Source: Pegea sp. RAD2-039
Taxonomy: Eukaryota; Chordata; Thaliacea; Salpida; Salpidae
DNA length: 64,000 nt
NCBI GenBank assembly: GCA_034620365.1
Contig: JAQGEQ010000263.1
Coordinates: 186,001-250,000 of the forward strand
Direction of reading: 5' to 3'
This document shows, piece by piece, positions 43,681 through 57,200 of this stretch (the first letter of the stretch is position 1; each line of letters begins with the position of its first letter). Under the pieces are notes generated by a model. The model was not told where the DNA came from, made no database searches, and saw only the letters and a list, made by a program, of their open reading frames with translations. The position numbers and the translations under genes are program-made.

Positions 43681-44503
43681 ATGTTTAGACTAAAACCAAA
43701 TCACTTTGTAGTGGTTAAAAACTGTTGTTCTACGAATATAAGAATGATACAAACAACTTCTGTAGCTTTAAAGGTTTTATTTTTTTAAATATTTTATTTT
43801 TTTAGAGGTATCTATTTTATTTAAAATATCTTGACTTTAAAAAGGTATATTTTAGTTTAAAAATAGTAGAAGTAAATTATTGATTAATAATTTATAAATA
43901 AAGTTATTTTCTTCAAAATTGATAATATAATTTTAAACTTTAAATATTTTTGAATTTTAGACTAGAGCTGGTAGAATAAAGACATCAAAATCAGGTGATA
44001 AAGCCATGTTCTATGAAAAATCTTTCTTACCTGAAGATATTATGAAATATAAAGCATTGTTGTCACATCATACGGGTAAGTTTCAACAAATTATTTGAAA
44101 TTTCACTTTTATAAATACTTTAATGTTTGTATTTTTGTTTTTACAGGAAATTTGCATGATGAAAAAGATGTCTTCCAGTTACTTTATGAAGATCAATTTG
44201 TCCGAAGATTTATTCACGGGACATTTTACCGTCTACTCGGAGGAGATGATATAGGTGACTTACTTTACATACTCTTAACTCGAATAATTTTTACATCTTT
44301 CTATCTTCAATTTACTTCTAGTCATCAAGCGGCGTTTTAACATCATTGAAATTTCTATGTTTGCAACTGAGAACGCTAGAGCAGGAAGAATAGAATTTCT
44401 TAAATCTTATTCTGAAAGATTGCTCTCAGCAATTCTGAAGTGTATTGTTAAAATCGATGTATCTGTAGCAACTAAGGAAGACCTTATTTACAAATATATT
44501 TGA
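43681..44503 (+). CDS. MRPS24: Mitochondrial small-subunit ribosomal protein MRPS24 (uS3m)
   Basis: Four exons splice in phase: 43681-43773, 43961-44075, 44147-44254 and 44322-44503, giving 165 aa (human 167). Exon 1 (MFRLKPNHFVVVKNCCSTNI onward) is Arg/Lys-rich with no acidic residue, as in a mitochondrial presequence. The mature part follows the family closely: TRAGRIKTSKSGDKAMFYEK, SHHTGNLHDE, FVRRFIHGTFYRLLGGD, VIKRRFNIIEI, the SYSERLLSAILKCIVKIDV strand and C-terminal LIYKYI (human VVYKYL). An AG after CTGTTTTTT ends at 43661, 19 nt before the ATG. The gene lies in a long AT-rich stretch with no close neighbour. Confidence 0.95.
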
Positions 44504-47500
44504 ATTATTTTTAGTATTTCTGTTAATCGATTTGAAATTCATCAGATGATAATATTAAACAAAAACAATAAAATATATCATCTTGAATTTGATGTCTAAA
44601 TTAAAACTAGTTAAGTTAGAACAGCTTAAATACGAGAGGTAGATTTAAAGCAACTGTTTCAGCTTGTAGTAATTAAACTATTATAAGAATTTCAACTTCT
44701 AATGATGATTTTAATAAAGAATTTTTCAATGCTTAAAGACCTATAATTTATTTTGGTTGTTTACTCATACATCTTTATCTATTTTTTCTAATTCAATAAT
44801 TCATTTGACTTATATATTTCTAAAACTTACTGTAATAGAAATTATTGTTTATATAGAGCTTTATTTAAGTTAATAACTCGACTAACGCAACGATAAATAT
44901 ATGAATGATAAGTACTATCTGCTTATATTATTCAAAAACAACGATAGTTACTTTCAATATATTTACGTCAGCGGCAAGATACTTTACTGGTATACATTTC
45001 TAATATACCAGACTTCTCAGAAGATTAGGACGAAAGATTGTTTATTGATAATTTAACTTCTGTTGGTTATATTTCAACTAGAGAAAAAGTTTAGAACAAT
45101 TTTTATTTAAAATATTCAAACGATAAATAGAATCAACCAGAATATATTTGGAGAAAACTTATTATAATCACTATGAAGTTCTTTTAACTGTTTTTAAATG
45201 AAAATTGATAGATATAAATTTGATTTTTTACTTAATACTTACTGGTGACAGTTAAAATTTTGATTACTTTGTTTAGTGATAACCTCTAGGTGACATTTTA
45301 AAACCTTTAAGAATTTTGGTAATGAATCTGAACACAGACAAATATCAAGTGAAATTGTAAGCTAAATTTTGTCTGATAGTTTTTTTTATTTGATACCAAA
45401 TTTGAAGCGTTTTTAATCACTATATATTTAGAAAAAATAGTTAGAATAAAAAACTTGTCTATGTATTAGTTGTTTGATGTTGTAAAAAGTCTGAACAACT
45501 TTTTAAATATCGTTTATCAGAAAATTTGTAGATTTGAAAATCAGTTAGGTCTCACAAAACATCTCAAAGTCATTAATGATAAAATAAGTTTCTAGAAAAT
45601 AATACTTTAAAAGTAATTACTATGAATAACTAAACACTTTCAAATTTAATTATCTTTAAACTAACTATTAGATAAAGAAAAAAAAACAACTTTGTTAACA
45701 ATTCTTTTGATAATTCAATTCATTATAATATATTTCAACAATTAATTATTTTTGTTTTACTTTAAATTTGCTTTCTATTTAATTGTTAAGTTATTAAAAA
45801 AAACTTTGTAGTTTTTTAGCTAATCTATCTAAAAAACAATTTTAAAGTACATTTAAGATGAATTTTAGATTAAAAATTTGTGAGAAATAAACCGAACAAT
45901 TTATATAAAGATAATAAAATATCTTATAACAAAATAAATAGCTTTACTAAAAAGATATAAGTCTAAAGATATACTCTTAAACTTAAGATATAATAAAACT
46001 GTAAAACGCTGAAGTCAAATCTTTTTGGTATTGCAGATTTAACTATATATTAACAACATCTATATTTAAAAAAGATAGCACAAGAATTTATATTTAAATA
46101 CTTAAATCTTTTTTATAAAACAGTGGAATAGTACACTGGATTCAGGTTTAATTCGAATAATTTGATATTCTTTTAGAAAAATAAAGAACTATTAAGTCCT
46201 TTACTTTGCTTACTGCTAATAATAAACTCAAATATAGAATGTATTTTGATCAATTATTGATAGCCTTTTTTGATTCTAATTATTTAGGTAAACTAATGAA
46301 TATCCATAGAAACTTACAATAAATACGGACAAAGAAAATTTTGGATAGAATCGTATCAAAAACCCTTTGAAAATTCAGTAAATATTTAAAAGAAATCTGT
46401 TTTGAAATTTTGAAAGAAGTATTGATGAAATAATAAATAATTTTTATGATTTCATCAATACTAAATATGTTATTTTTGCACCTTAAATTTCCTTGAAAAA
46501 CTAATAAAAAATTTCCTGTACTTAATCTATAAAAGCTTTTAATCAAGGCTAATAGTTCAAAATAAATTATTTTTTGAAAGTAATTAAAGCTAAAATATTT
46601 CTAAAAAATAATTTGATAATAAAATAGGGTGAAAAAAGGTAAACACGTATCAAAATGAAATTATAAAACAAATCATTACTAAATGAATCAAGCCAAGAAA
46701 AGTTGATAAAGATTTATAACTGTATTAAGAAAATACTAAAATTGATTTCAAGGCCTTTTTAAAGGCTATAGAAAGGTCAGCTTGCTAATTAAAGCTTAGG
46801 ACAAAAGAATGTTTTACGCATTTGAAATTTTGCTAGATCCTAGTTAATCTTTCTAGCAACCACTTTTTGTTAATGAACTATAAACTGAACCTATGAACTT
46901 TCATGAAGAGTTCAATTCAAGTTTTTATTTTGCTATCTTATATTTCTTATACTGAACAAATTAAACTAGTAATAAGGTGTGCTACGGCTTAACAGATTAC
47001 TTTCAATGTACATGCTCTAAGACTTGTAAAACTAACCTCATAAGCACCAACAACACAAAAGTAATTGATTTAAAAGAGGTGAACAGTTTGAATCAAGATA
47101 ATACAACTAAATATCTTTAAGACAATCGTTTAAAGAAGTTTGTATTGTAGAGTAAAGAAGCTTTTTCTATCCTACGAAAATCATATACATCAAACAGTTT
47201 ATAATAACTGTAGATCTTTTATAACATTTTTATTTAGCTTTGATTAATAGTTTCAAAGTTAATCTATCTTCAAAAAAATTATAATCTTATGTAAAGTAAA
47301 AACTATTGATTTAGACATGTCCTTATCTAATACAGACATTTTTTGGTCTTATAGTATCTGCTTTTTACTACAGAAAGATTTTGTTTATCTAAAAATCTCC
47401 TGTTTTGTGCAATACGCCGCAGAGTGCCTACTTTGATAGAGATGCCCTTAAAATTATTATCTATAGAGTAATACTCACAAACTACTTTTCCTAATACTTT

Positions 47501-48254
47501 AATCACTTTTTATAATAAATTAAATTAGTGTTCCACTTTTGATTTAAGTATAATAGTCTTTTCATATAGATTAAAAAATAAGCATCAAAAAAGTTTGAAG
47601 TTTTTGAAAGCATCATGACAAAATTTACAAAGACGATTTATGATATTTATCAGCCTGTGTTGTTTATCTAAAGACAATTGAAAAGTTTTTCTTTCAACTT
47701 TATTCACAGCACAACTAGTTAACTTTTCATTTAATTGAAAATCTAAAGTGTTTTTCGTTTTGAAACTGAAGTCAAGTCAGCAAGTTGATTGTGCAACAAC
47801 AAAAATACTCACACAGTCAATTCAAATTCAGATTTAATCATTGACATTAAACAACAAATTCTTAATCAAAGTACATCTGAAGTTGTCATCAAAAAACAAG
47901 TGGCTTAAAAAATGCAAGAATTTAGATATTGCAGATTGATTGATAATCAAAGACTGAAGTGTACTTCAGGTAATATGTTCGAACAATTTGTTCTCTTCTC
48001 AACAAACTCAGCTAAAAGTTGAACAAATGAAAATCAATAAATGATACTGAGCAACTTGTTGATGGAGAGTTGTACCATTTTTTTAGTAGTGAATAGAATA
48101 AACAGGAGTTTAAATTTTGTAAAGTTAAAAATGAAGCTTGGTATTTTTCTTGAATCTTAAATAGATTATTAAGTATTGTTAATATTTATAAGAATATTTC
48201 AGTTTTATTTTTCAAGTTTTAAATGCTTATGATAGTTTTTTATAATAAAAGAAA
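44504..48254. other. Long AT-rich intergenic region
   Basis: About 3.7 kb between MRPS24 and the IMPG-like gene. Open frames here (for example 46280-46546 minus) are Ile/Lys/Phe-rich translations of AT-rich DNA without motif or splice context. I see no gene, RNA gene or clear repeat. Confidence 0.45.
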
Positions 48255-51200
48255 ATGGAAAACTCGAGGAAAATAAGAACATCTGTTTCTGATATTCGCT
48301 TTCTATTTGTGATTGGTTCATTTACTATTCTGTTAGGAATTATTATCTTTGAAGGTTATTGGATTAGCTCTTGTAAGTACCTTGTTTCATACTTTTACAA
48401 AATTTGATTTTTTAAAACCTTTGGTTTAAAAGCACAAAACTAAAAAACATTTTTGCTTCTAATCAACTTTAAATTCAAAAAATAAAGTTGTCATTTTGAA
48501 TGACGAATTCAAAAAATAATATTTTAAAAAAACCTTAAATTAATTAAATTTTTTTGACATCTAAATCTATATCTCTTGATCTTACATCAAAGATATATTT
48601 TAGGGATTTAGTCAGATAATTATATTTATAGTTAGTAACGTAATATAAGAAGCATATAGACACCATGTATATTGTGTAAACATTTTTTATGTTTAGATAA
48701 TAACCAACTTAAAATTCTTTTATTCTTAGCTTGACTTTTTATTTATTAGTAAAGTTTTCAGCATTGAATAACTTGTCATTGTCTAATATTTAAGAGATTT
48801 AAAATCTTACAACTAATAAAATTTAAAATATCCACTTTAAAAGTTTATATAAATTTTTCAGTTTTATAACTGTCTTGATAAAAGTCGATCTGAAAGCTTC
48901 TTTTAATTTGATTTATTGCTGAAAACCGTTGGTCTTAGCTCAGTTTGTTGTCCAATAAACTAACCTTTAATTCTTCTATTACTTTTTATCTGATTGTTTT
49001 CTAAATTTGACGTTTATCAGCAACAGATAAAGTATTTTATAAATCTCTGAAAAGCTTAAAATCAAGATAACATTTTGATTAAGTAAACAAATTTGAAAAT
49101 ATTTCAAAAATTCGAAAACTTTTTTCTTGTTAACTTAGGTCAAACAAAGAAAGCAGCAGAAGGTTTACAACTTGTAGAAGCTGAGCCAGCATTTGTTTGT
49201 TTGAATGAAACTGATCCACTATATTATGTATCAACCTTCAAAAAACTTGGTAAGTAATTAGTTTTGGAACAGCTTTCGTGTAACATTTAAAAGTTCACAC
49301 AGAAATAATTATTTTAAACTCTTCATTTGTAGTATCCTTTAACTTTAAGCTACTGATAAAAATTGTTTAAAGTTCCACAAGTTTTTCGAGCTACAAACTT
49401 TAACCAACAACCAAAAGTTAAAGTTTAAAACACCTCAGTAGACTCATAAATGTCAGACGTAAATACAACAATTGAAAACCGATCTTCATCTGAATATATG
49501 TCCTAAACATACATAAAACAGTAAAATCACTGATTTATAAATTCTTTAGAGGATAATCATATTTTTCTTCTTATAACCTTTTGGATAAAAAGATTTATTG
49601 GCTGTTTTTCATCTGAATAAAGAGATTAGTTTGTTTACAAAAAATCTTTGAAGCGTCAAATTGTAGGATCAAAGCTTATTCTTGTTTGAGTTGTGATTTT
49701 AACAACAAAAACATCAAAACAAATCAGTTTCTTTAGTATTTGAAGATATTATTTGCTGGCGTTCTCTATACGCTCTTTGCTTATAGAGTCGCAAAGCATG
49801 GTGGCAGCTAATCACTGATGAAAGACTGAAGAAAATACAAAATATTTGATAGACAACGTTCATAAGTCAATAATTTATTTGATCTGATTTATACTTAATG
49901 TTTGAATGAAAAATATTTTGGTTTTAAAAGTTTCTTTTTGTATAATTTCAGCAATTAAAGTTTATTCTAAAGCGATAATTTTATAAATTAAAAGGTTTTA
50001 AGTTAAGTTTAAGTTTTCTAAATCGTTGCAATAATAACTCATCAAATCTTATTCTAAAGTTTGTAAATGTTTAAGAACTAGAGACGCTAAAATGAATTAT
50101 TTAAATTATAGGTAACAATATTAGTTTGTACTAAAAGAACATTTCTTATAAAACTAAAGTTTGTTTAGATTGTCCAAAAAACTTTTACAAAGTGAAAAAT
50201 AATTTTCTTCAAAGTTTTTAACTGAACTTGATTCTGGCTGGTTGTATAAATGGTTTATCTTGCTAACAATATTTTCAGCTTGTGAAGCTGTTATCGCGTT
50301 GGCTTACAAGATTTTTCTCGAACGGTTGGCATCAGATACAGAAAAAAATAGCTGGATGATAAAATGTATTGGAAAAAACTTTGATATTTCTTCAATTAGT
50401 TGGGAGTTTACTCAAATGGAAGAACACTTTCATTTATTAGAACAAAAAAGAGTAAATATTAAAATTTATAGAAATTATAATTTGACAAATTTATATTCCA
50501 GAAGTTATATGGTTATGATCCAACTAAAACTGAATATGAAGTACATCGAATAACAACTGAAGCTCCAACAGCATCTCCATCTATTATTTGTATAACTGCA
50601 TTACCTTCTGATATAGAAATGTCTTTACCATACACACCAACACCAGCGTACGCTATTGATGAAGCAAAACTAACAACAGCATCACCTATAATTGAAACAC
50701 CATCAACTACATTTGAAACATCATCAACTACATTTGAAACATCACCAACTATATTTGAAACAACAGAGATATCAACTATATCTAGTACCGTCACCCCAAT
50801 TATGGTGTCAACAACAAGTCCAGTCCAATCTACAGTACCTGTACTAACTACTACAAACGAAGATCAAATGTTTACAACTACTAACCTAGCAATAATAGCA
50901 ACATCAACAGTTCCAGTAACTTCAACCTCGATACCAACTCAATCAATCAACGATATTCCAACCACTACAGTTACATATAACACATTCACATCTGGTATAC
51001 CCACTAACACAGATAGTGTAGAAATAAGCTTCTCAACGCCAACACAACTTGAAGAGGAACAAAATATTTTAACTACACCAAGCTATACTGATACAGTTGT
51101 AGAATTTACTAAGAAGGATTCAACTGTTCCATTACAAATTAAACTGAAAAATCAAGAGTTTTCTAAGGAGTTAGATGATCCTGAAAGCGATGAATACAAG

Positions 51201-54200
51201 GAACTCTCCGACGAATTTAAAGAGACTGTGAGTAAATTAGATAATTATTTATCTATTATAGAAATGAAAAAATAGTAGATTTTAATCAAACTAAAAAGAC
51301 ATAAACGAAATCATTTTGTATTTATCTATTAAATTAGCTCAAAAAACTTATTTGTTAAGAAATAAAATTTACAATAAACTGATGAAATCCTGTTTAGATG
51401 TCTGGTATGCTAGATGATGTTCCTGGATTTAAAGAAGTTAGAGTTTTGGGATTCAAGTAAGTCTCGAATATTTACAAATATTGTAGCGAGTAAAGAAACT
51501 TTTGTTAGAAATGGAAGTCTGGTCGTAATTTATGAAGTAGTGTTTGAAAATACAGACGTTATCACAAATCAAACAAATGAAGTTAGAGAAAATATATCTA
51601 ACGTAGAGAATGGTACAACTACTTACAATAGTACTCAGCTAGAGTTTATTGAAGTAAGTAAACAAATATATTGATAAATTAAAGTTTAATTCTTTATTTT
51701 TATCAACGTTTTTCTCATAAGAAGCTTAAATTATAGAAGTTATGTTTTGAAACTGTTGTTTAATTAAGGTAGGCTAAGACAAAAGTAATAAAAGCAATTG
51801 AGACTTCTCTAAGCAATCCCGAGAAAAGAGTCAAGTCATCAAATAACTCTATTATACTTGATGAGGACTTTGATTTAGATTCATTAGATATTGCTCCAAG
51901 AGAAGTTGTGGAAAACTTAAAAGTAAGATAAAACTATAATGCCATTTTAAATATCATTATTTAATTACAACTTATCATTTTCACATATTTTGCGGCTCAA
52001 AACAATTCTGTTTGCTTCTTATAGATTAAACCAAAGACTTTTAAACGTATTCTTAGCGTTGAAGTTAAAGGAAATGAATTCAATTTGCAAGAAGCTAATA
52101 CAACAGCTGTTTTAATAAACACTAAAAATGTAACTGAAAAGTAAGATTGTAATTTCTCTTTATTAGTTTCAGCAAAGTATTACATCAAAAAAAACTTGTT
52201 ATAAAACACATTTGTTTGTTTAAATTGAAAATTATTTTTCTAGGAATACAATTAATCCGTTTCAAGTTGTATTTATGAAACTGCGCGTGACTAACATGAA
52301 CTTCACACAAAACTTGACTGACAGAAACAATCTCGAATTCAGGAGATTGGAGAAGAAATTCACTGAGGTGATTTTGTTTTTATGGTTTAATCTGAGAAAC
52401 AACCAGAGAACTTAAAATTTATGATAAATTATCAAAATAATTTAAATAATAAAACTTCAAATGTTATTTGAATTTAAACTGTTGAAAGTTCAAAATTTCT
52501 TTCACATAAAAAAAAAATTAGTTTGTCTAATGCAAATGTCTATAATATTTACTTGACAAACCTTTAGGTTTAATTTATCGATTAGATAGATTCTTATTAA
52601 CAATCAAAGAAAAACTGTCATTAGTGAATAAAAATTTATCAATAATTATTAAAAAAGCTACAAATGTTAGTTTGATAAACGAAATTAGATTTTAAATTAC
52701 AGATTTTAAATTTAAGACTGTAAAATAAATAATGACTTTCCATAATTTTAAAACTAAAAGTATAATGAAAATAGTAAAATTAAATCGAAAAATGTTTTTT
52801 AAATTAAGAGGCATCAAAAAAGAGCTTTGTACAGAATCATTAAAGCTTTTATAGTTGATTTGATATAAACTTAAAATAATAAATTTAATAAAAAATGTTC
52901 AAAATGTTATTGAGAAGTTTTATTTGAGTTTATCCTATAAATTGCCCAAAAAACTTTTAAAATTTTCTTACTTAAAACGACCAAAAATGATAAGCTGCTG
53001 GAAACGTATATTTCTTAGAGTTTATTTTTTAATAACTTAAGGCGGGGTACACAAGAAACTTTGAAAATCTAATTAAGGGTGTATCTAGAATGCTAGAAAA
53101 TTGCGGAAAATTAAAATTGTGTGGCAGGAAGAAAGATTTAGAAAACTAATTAATTAGCTTTCCACGTGCCAATTTAAGTTATTTAATTGTTTAGCATTCA
53201 CTTTAACTAGCATACTTTAAAACTAGACATATTTTCCTGGGGTTTTATTGGTATTTGTCCATATTTACTCACAAAAAATCTGAGTAAAAGCCTGAAAAAC
53301 TCACTTAATTTTAAATATTACTTTGCCAAATATTTTTTAGTCTAAAAAGATGTATATCACATTTTTGGTATTCAAAATAAAGATTGTATTCGTGTAAGAA
53401 AATAATCTTTATGATTATACTTGTCTATCACCAATGTCTTCAAATCAGTTTAAGTAGAAATTAATTTAGAGTTCTTTTTGATTTCCATAACTAACTTAAT
53501 TATTTCAATTGTCAGAAAAGATACTTTAAAAAAATTGATGATTACACTTAAGATGTCATCCATAATTCTTATATTATGTCAACACTTACTAAATTTACGA
53601 AAAATATATTTGAGCTTTCATAACAATTAGGTTTCAATCATTTTTTATTAAGATAAATTCAAATTTGTAATTACAAAATTGTTGAGAGTATTGATATTTT
53701 TTTTGTTTTTTTCTGTAAATAATCAATTTATAAATTAAAATAGTCAGCATATAATCAGTATAAACAAAAAATCTTTTTTTAAACGAATCTTCATTTGCAT
53801 GTCATCCTTGACACTCGAAACTGTTTCTATTTTTAGTAAACTGAAATTATTTATTTACAAAATTGATTATTTTGATGACTTTTTTTAAATTGCTTTAAAT
53901 TTAGTGGGTTTTGACTAGAGTTTCTTTACAATGAGAAAATCAAATTTTTAATCACAGTTAAAGTTTAAAATAAAAAATTTCAGAATTTATTCTGCTAAAA
54001 CGTAAAATATAAAGTCAATTTGTTAATGAGCTAAAAGTTACATAAACTATTCAAAGTATTTATTTGAAAAAAATTCAACAGAAAAACAAACGTAGATAGA
54101 AAACTTTATCAAAAGTTTTACTGAAAATTGAAATTTATTTTTTAGCTTCTGAATCCTCTTTTACTTTCTCTGGACAACTACGCTGGAATGGAAGTGATGG

Positions 54201-57200
54201 GATTTTCTACAGGAAGTTTGATTGCAAATAATGAACTGTATTTTCGTGAGGAAATTCCAGCCAATCTTTCAGTAAAAGTCAAAGATCGTATCAATGCCGC
54301 AGCAAGTTATTTCCGATATTTAAACGTTCGAGTTGATGAGGATGCGACTGAAATACTAAAACGTTCGTGAAATTTTCAAATATTTACTTTCATAGATTAT
54401 TAGCAGCTTTATATAAAAATAAACTTGTTGGAAAATAATCAGTGCTGAAATAGAAAAGTTTTTATATCTTTACTAAAACCTGAATTAAAGAAACATATTT
54501 TTTTGTGATTAGTCTTCATATCTTATAAATTTTTGATATATTTAAATGATAATTTTGTAAACTCCTTTACATAATGACATCATTATTGTGGTTTGCTTTA
54601 AAATATGAAGAACAACTCAATTAAATATCAATCGATTAATATTCAATGGATTATCTAAATCAAAACTTTTAAAAATATATTTCTTTATCGATAATACTTA
54701 ACCTTAAGATGATGATTTTATAGTTATGAAAATAAGATGAAACATTCTAAATGTTTTTAAAAAATTGTTTAATTCTTTATCTGCTGTCACAAACTCATAA
54801 TTTTTAAGGATTTCTACATTTAGTTTAGATTTAAGTTTAATATTTAATAGATAAAGTTTGCTATCTACTGAAATGATGATATTATATTCTGATTTCTACA
54901 AATTTTTGCAGATAAATCGATTTATTTTTAAAGACTAAATTAATGTATGCAAAATTAGCTACGCTATAAACTCTAAAGATTAAATTCTAAGGGAGCTGGT
55001 CTTATGAGAGACATAAAATCTTGTACAGAAGTCTATTAAGCTAATTTGAATTTTTAATTTGTAAATTTTTCGAATAATTTAACAAGCTTAGATGTTGTAA
55101 ACAGAAAACAAGCTTGCCTTGTTCTCAACGGTAGAAATTACAAACGATTTTAATTTGTAGAATGCAAATTTCATTTCTTGATGGTTTTGAGCATATTTTA
55201 GAAGCAATAATTGAAAATCCTTAAAATCTTATTAGTTGATTTGTTTGTTCGAAAGTTTTCAAATTTTAAAATAAATTGTTTTTATCTGATTAAAAGCAAA
55301 CAACTTTCGCTGAGAATGATTATTTTGTTTATTTAGCTGGAGAAGCAGATTTATGTGAATTTGTTACTTGTAACATGTTCTCTAAATGTGTTGAAAGATC
55401 AAAATATCAAGCAGAATGTGTCTGTCGACCAGGATATGTGTAAGTAATCTCTTACTCATATTTCATGAAAAATTATCTGTTATTTTATACTTTCCAGATT
55501 TTCAGCTTTAAAATTTATTTTCCAAATAGAAAAATAATTAAACGAAATAAACATTAATATAAAATTAGTTTCTATTGATTACTAAAAATAACAATTCTTG
55601 AAATTTTATAAAATATAACAAATTAAAGTTAATAAACTTTTGCAAAATATTTTAATTAGTAAAAAATATATTTTCAAGAAAGTTTAATTAAGTTTAAAAA
55701 GTTCATAAGACTTGATTATGATATTAAAAACTTAAAAACCAAAAAAATCTTTTAAACTTGGTAAAAAATAAATAGCATGAAAAACAGCGATTAAATTTTC
55801 ATCTTCATCATTGTTTGCTTCTTACATGTATTAACAATGTTTGTGGAGCTAGTTACATTCTCATAAAATGATTTGATCAACTGTTGTTAGTCGGTTATTC
55901 AAAGTATCTAAAGTTTAAGGTTGATTTGCATACCTACAAAAGATTAATGTGGTAGCTGTAATAATTCTTAAATTCTAAGCCTTTCAAAGCTATAAAAATA
56001 GAGTTTATTTAACTATCTTCTACTTTTCATTGTCTTTTCTCTGTTTTTTAAAATACAATCTTTTAAAATTACTTAAGATAAAAATGTGATTACTTATAAA
56101 CTCATTTTAAAGTTATTATGAAAATATTATTTTTACACAAAAGAAAATGAACTGATATCTTTTTTGTAAATTCTATAAAAATGAAACATTTAAAAAATAT
56201 CAAAATATTTTTACAATACTCTAATCTTTCAATGATTGCTTCTTATTTGAAATTTTATTAAAAAAAACTGTAAGACTATCTTTTAAACAGTAGAATTATT
56301 TTTTACTTTAAATTCTTTTATTCTGATTTAAGATACTCTGATAGTATTAAAAAAGATCTTCTTTTAATCTAAATAACTTTCTTATCATACATTCAAGTTG
56401 AAACTTTATCAAAGATTAAACTAAGTCAAATTAATCAACCAATTAATGATTAAATAGACAAGTGGATCCAAATGTGTGTGTATCTAGTTGTGATCTTGAT
56501 CCTCATTACTGCAAAAACGGAGGAAAATGTGAAAGTTCTCTAGAAAACGGAGCAAAATGCAGGTTCATAAGCTTTAGTAATATCTAAAACATAAATTTTG
56601 AGTTGTAATAATCTATATAATAGTTAGTATATAAACGAAATCTTTTACATTTATGTAAATAAAGAACAAAAAATGTATGTTATCTTTAAACCATTTAGGA
56701 AAATAGATTTTAAATTTCTCTTTTGATCTTGTTACATCGCTTTATTCAAAAATAAATGTCTTTTGTCTGTGAAAATTAGAAAAACACCCGTAATACTAAG
56801 CTTAGTGTCGAGAGAAAAGTAAATTCTGCAACCTAATATCAAATAAAATTGAGAAAAACTTTGAAGTTAATGAGAAAAAAATTGAACAGAAAGGTTTTCA
56901 TCTGAACAAGATCAGAAAATACTGGAAGAACACGAATTTCTTCTTTGGTTGCATGTAATTTGAATCTTTTTTGTCGATTAACATGATTAGAAGCCAATAG
57001 AGCAAGCCTTATAACGTCATCTGTTTCGTTCTGGAGCTCATTAGTTTCACGTATTTGTCCGTCAACCATGGCTTGAACCTCCCCAGATACTGCCGGCTCT
57101 TTGCATAATTCCAGTTACTAGTCCTTGAGCTGCAAGGTCTAGGAAAAGCAAAAAGATGAGTTTCTTGATCCTGTCTAAGTAGTCTTTTCAGCAAATAGTA

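Noticed and set aside
46280..46546. 88-aa minus-strand frame in the MRPS24-IMPG spacer
   Set aside because: Ile/Phe/Lys/Ser composition typical of AT-rich noise, with no motif.
56840..57200. Vinculin-like or talin-like fragment in the IMPG intron
   Set aside because: The resemblance (DLAAQGL, an SGEVQAMVDGQI-like helix) rests on a few residues in different frames and did not extend.
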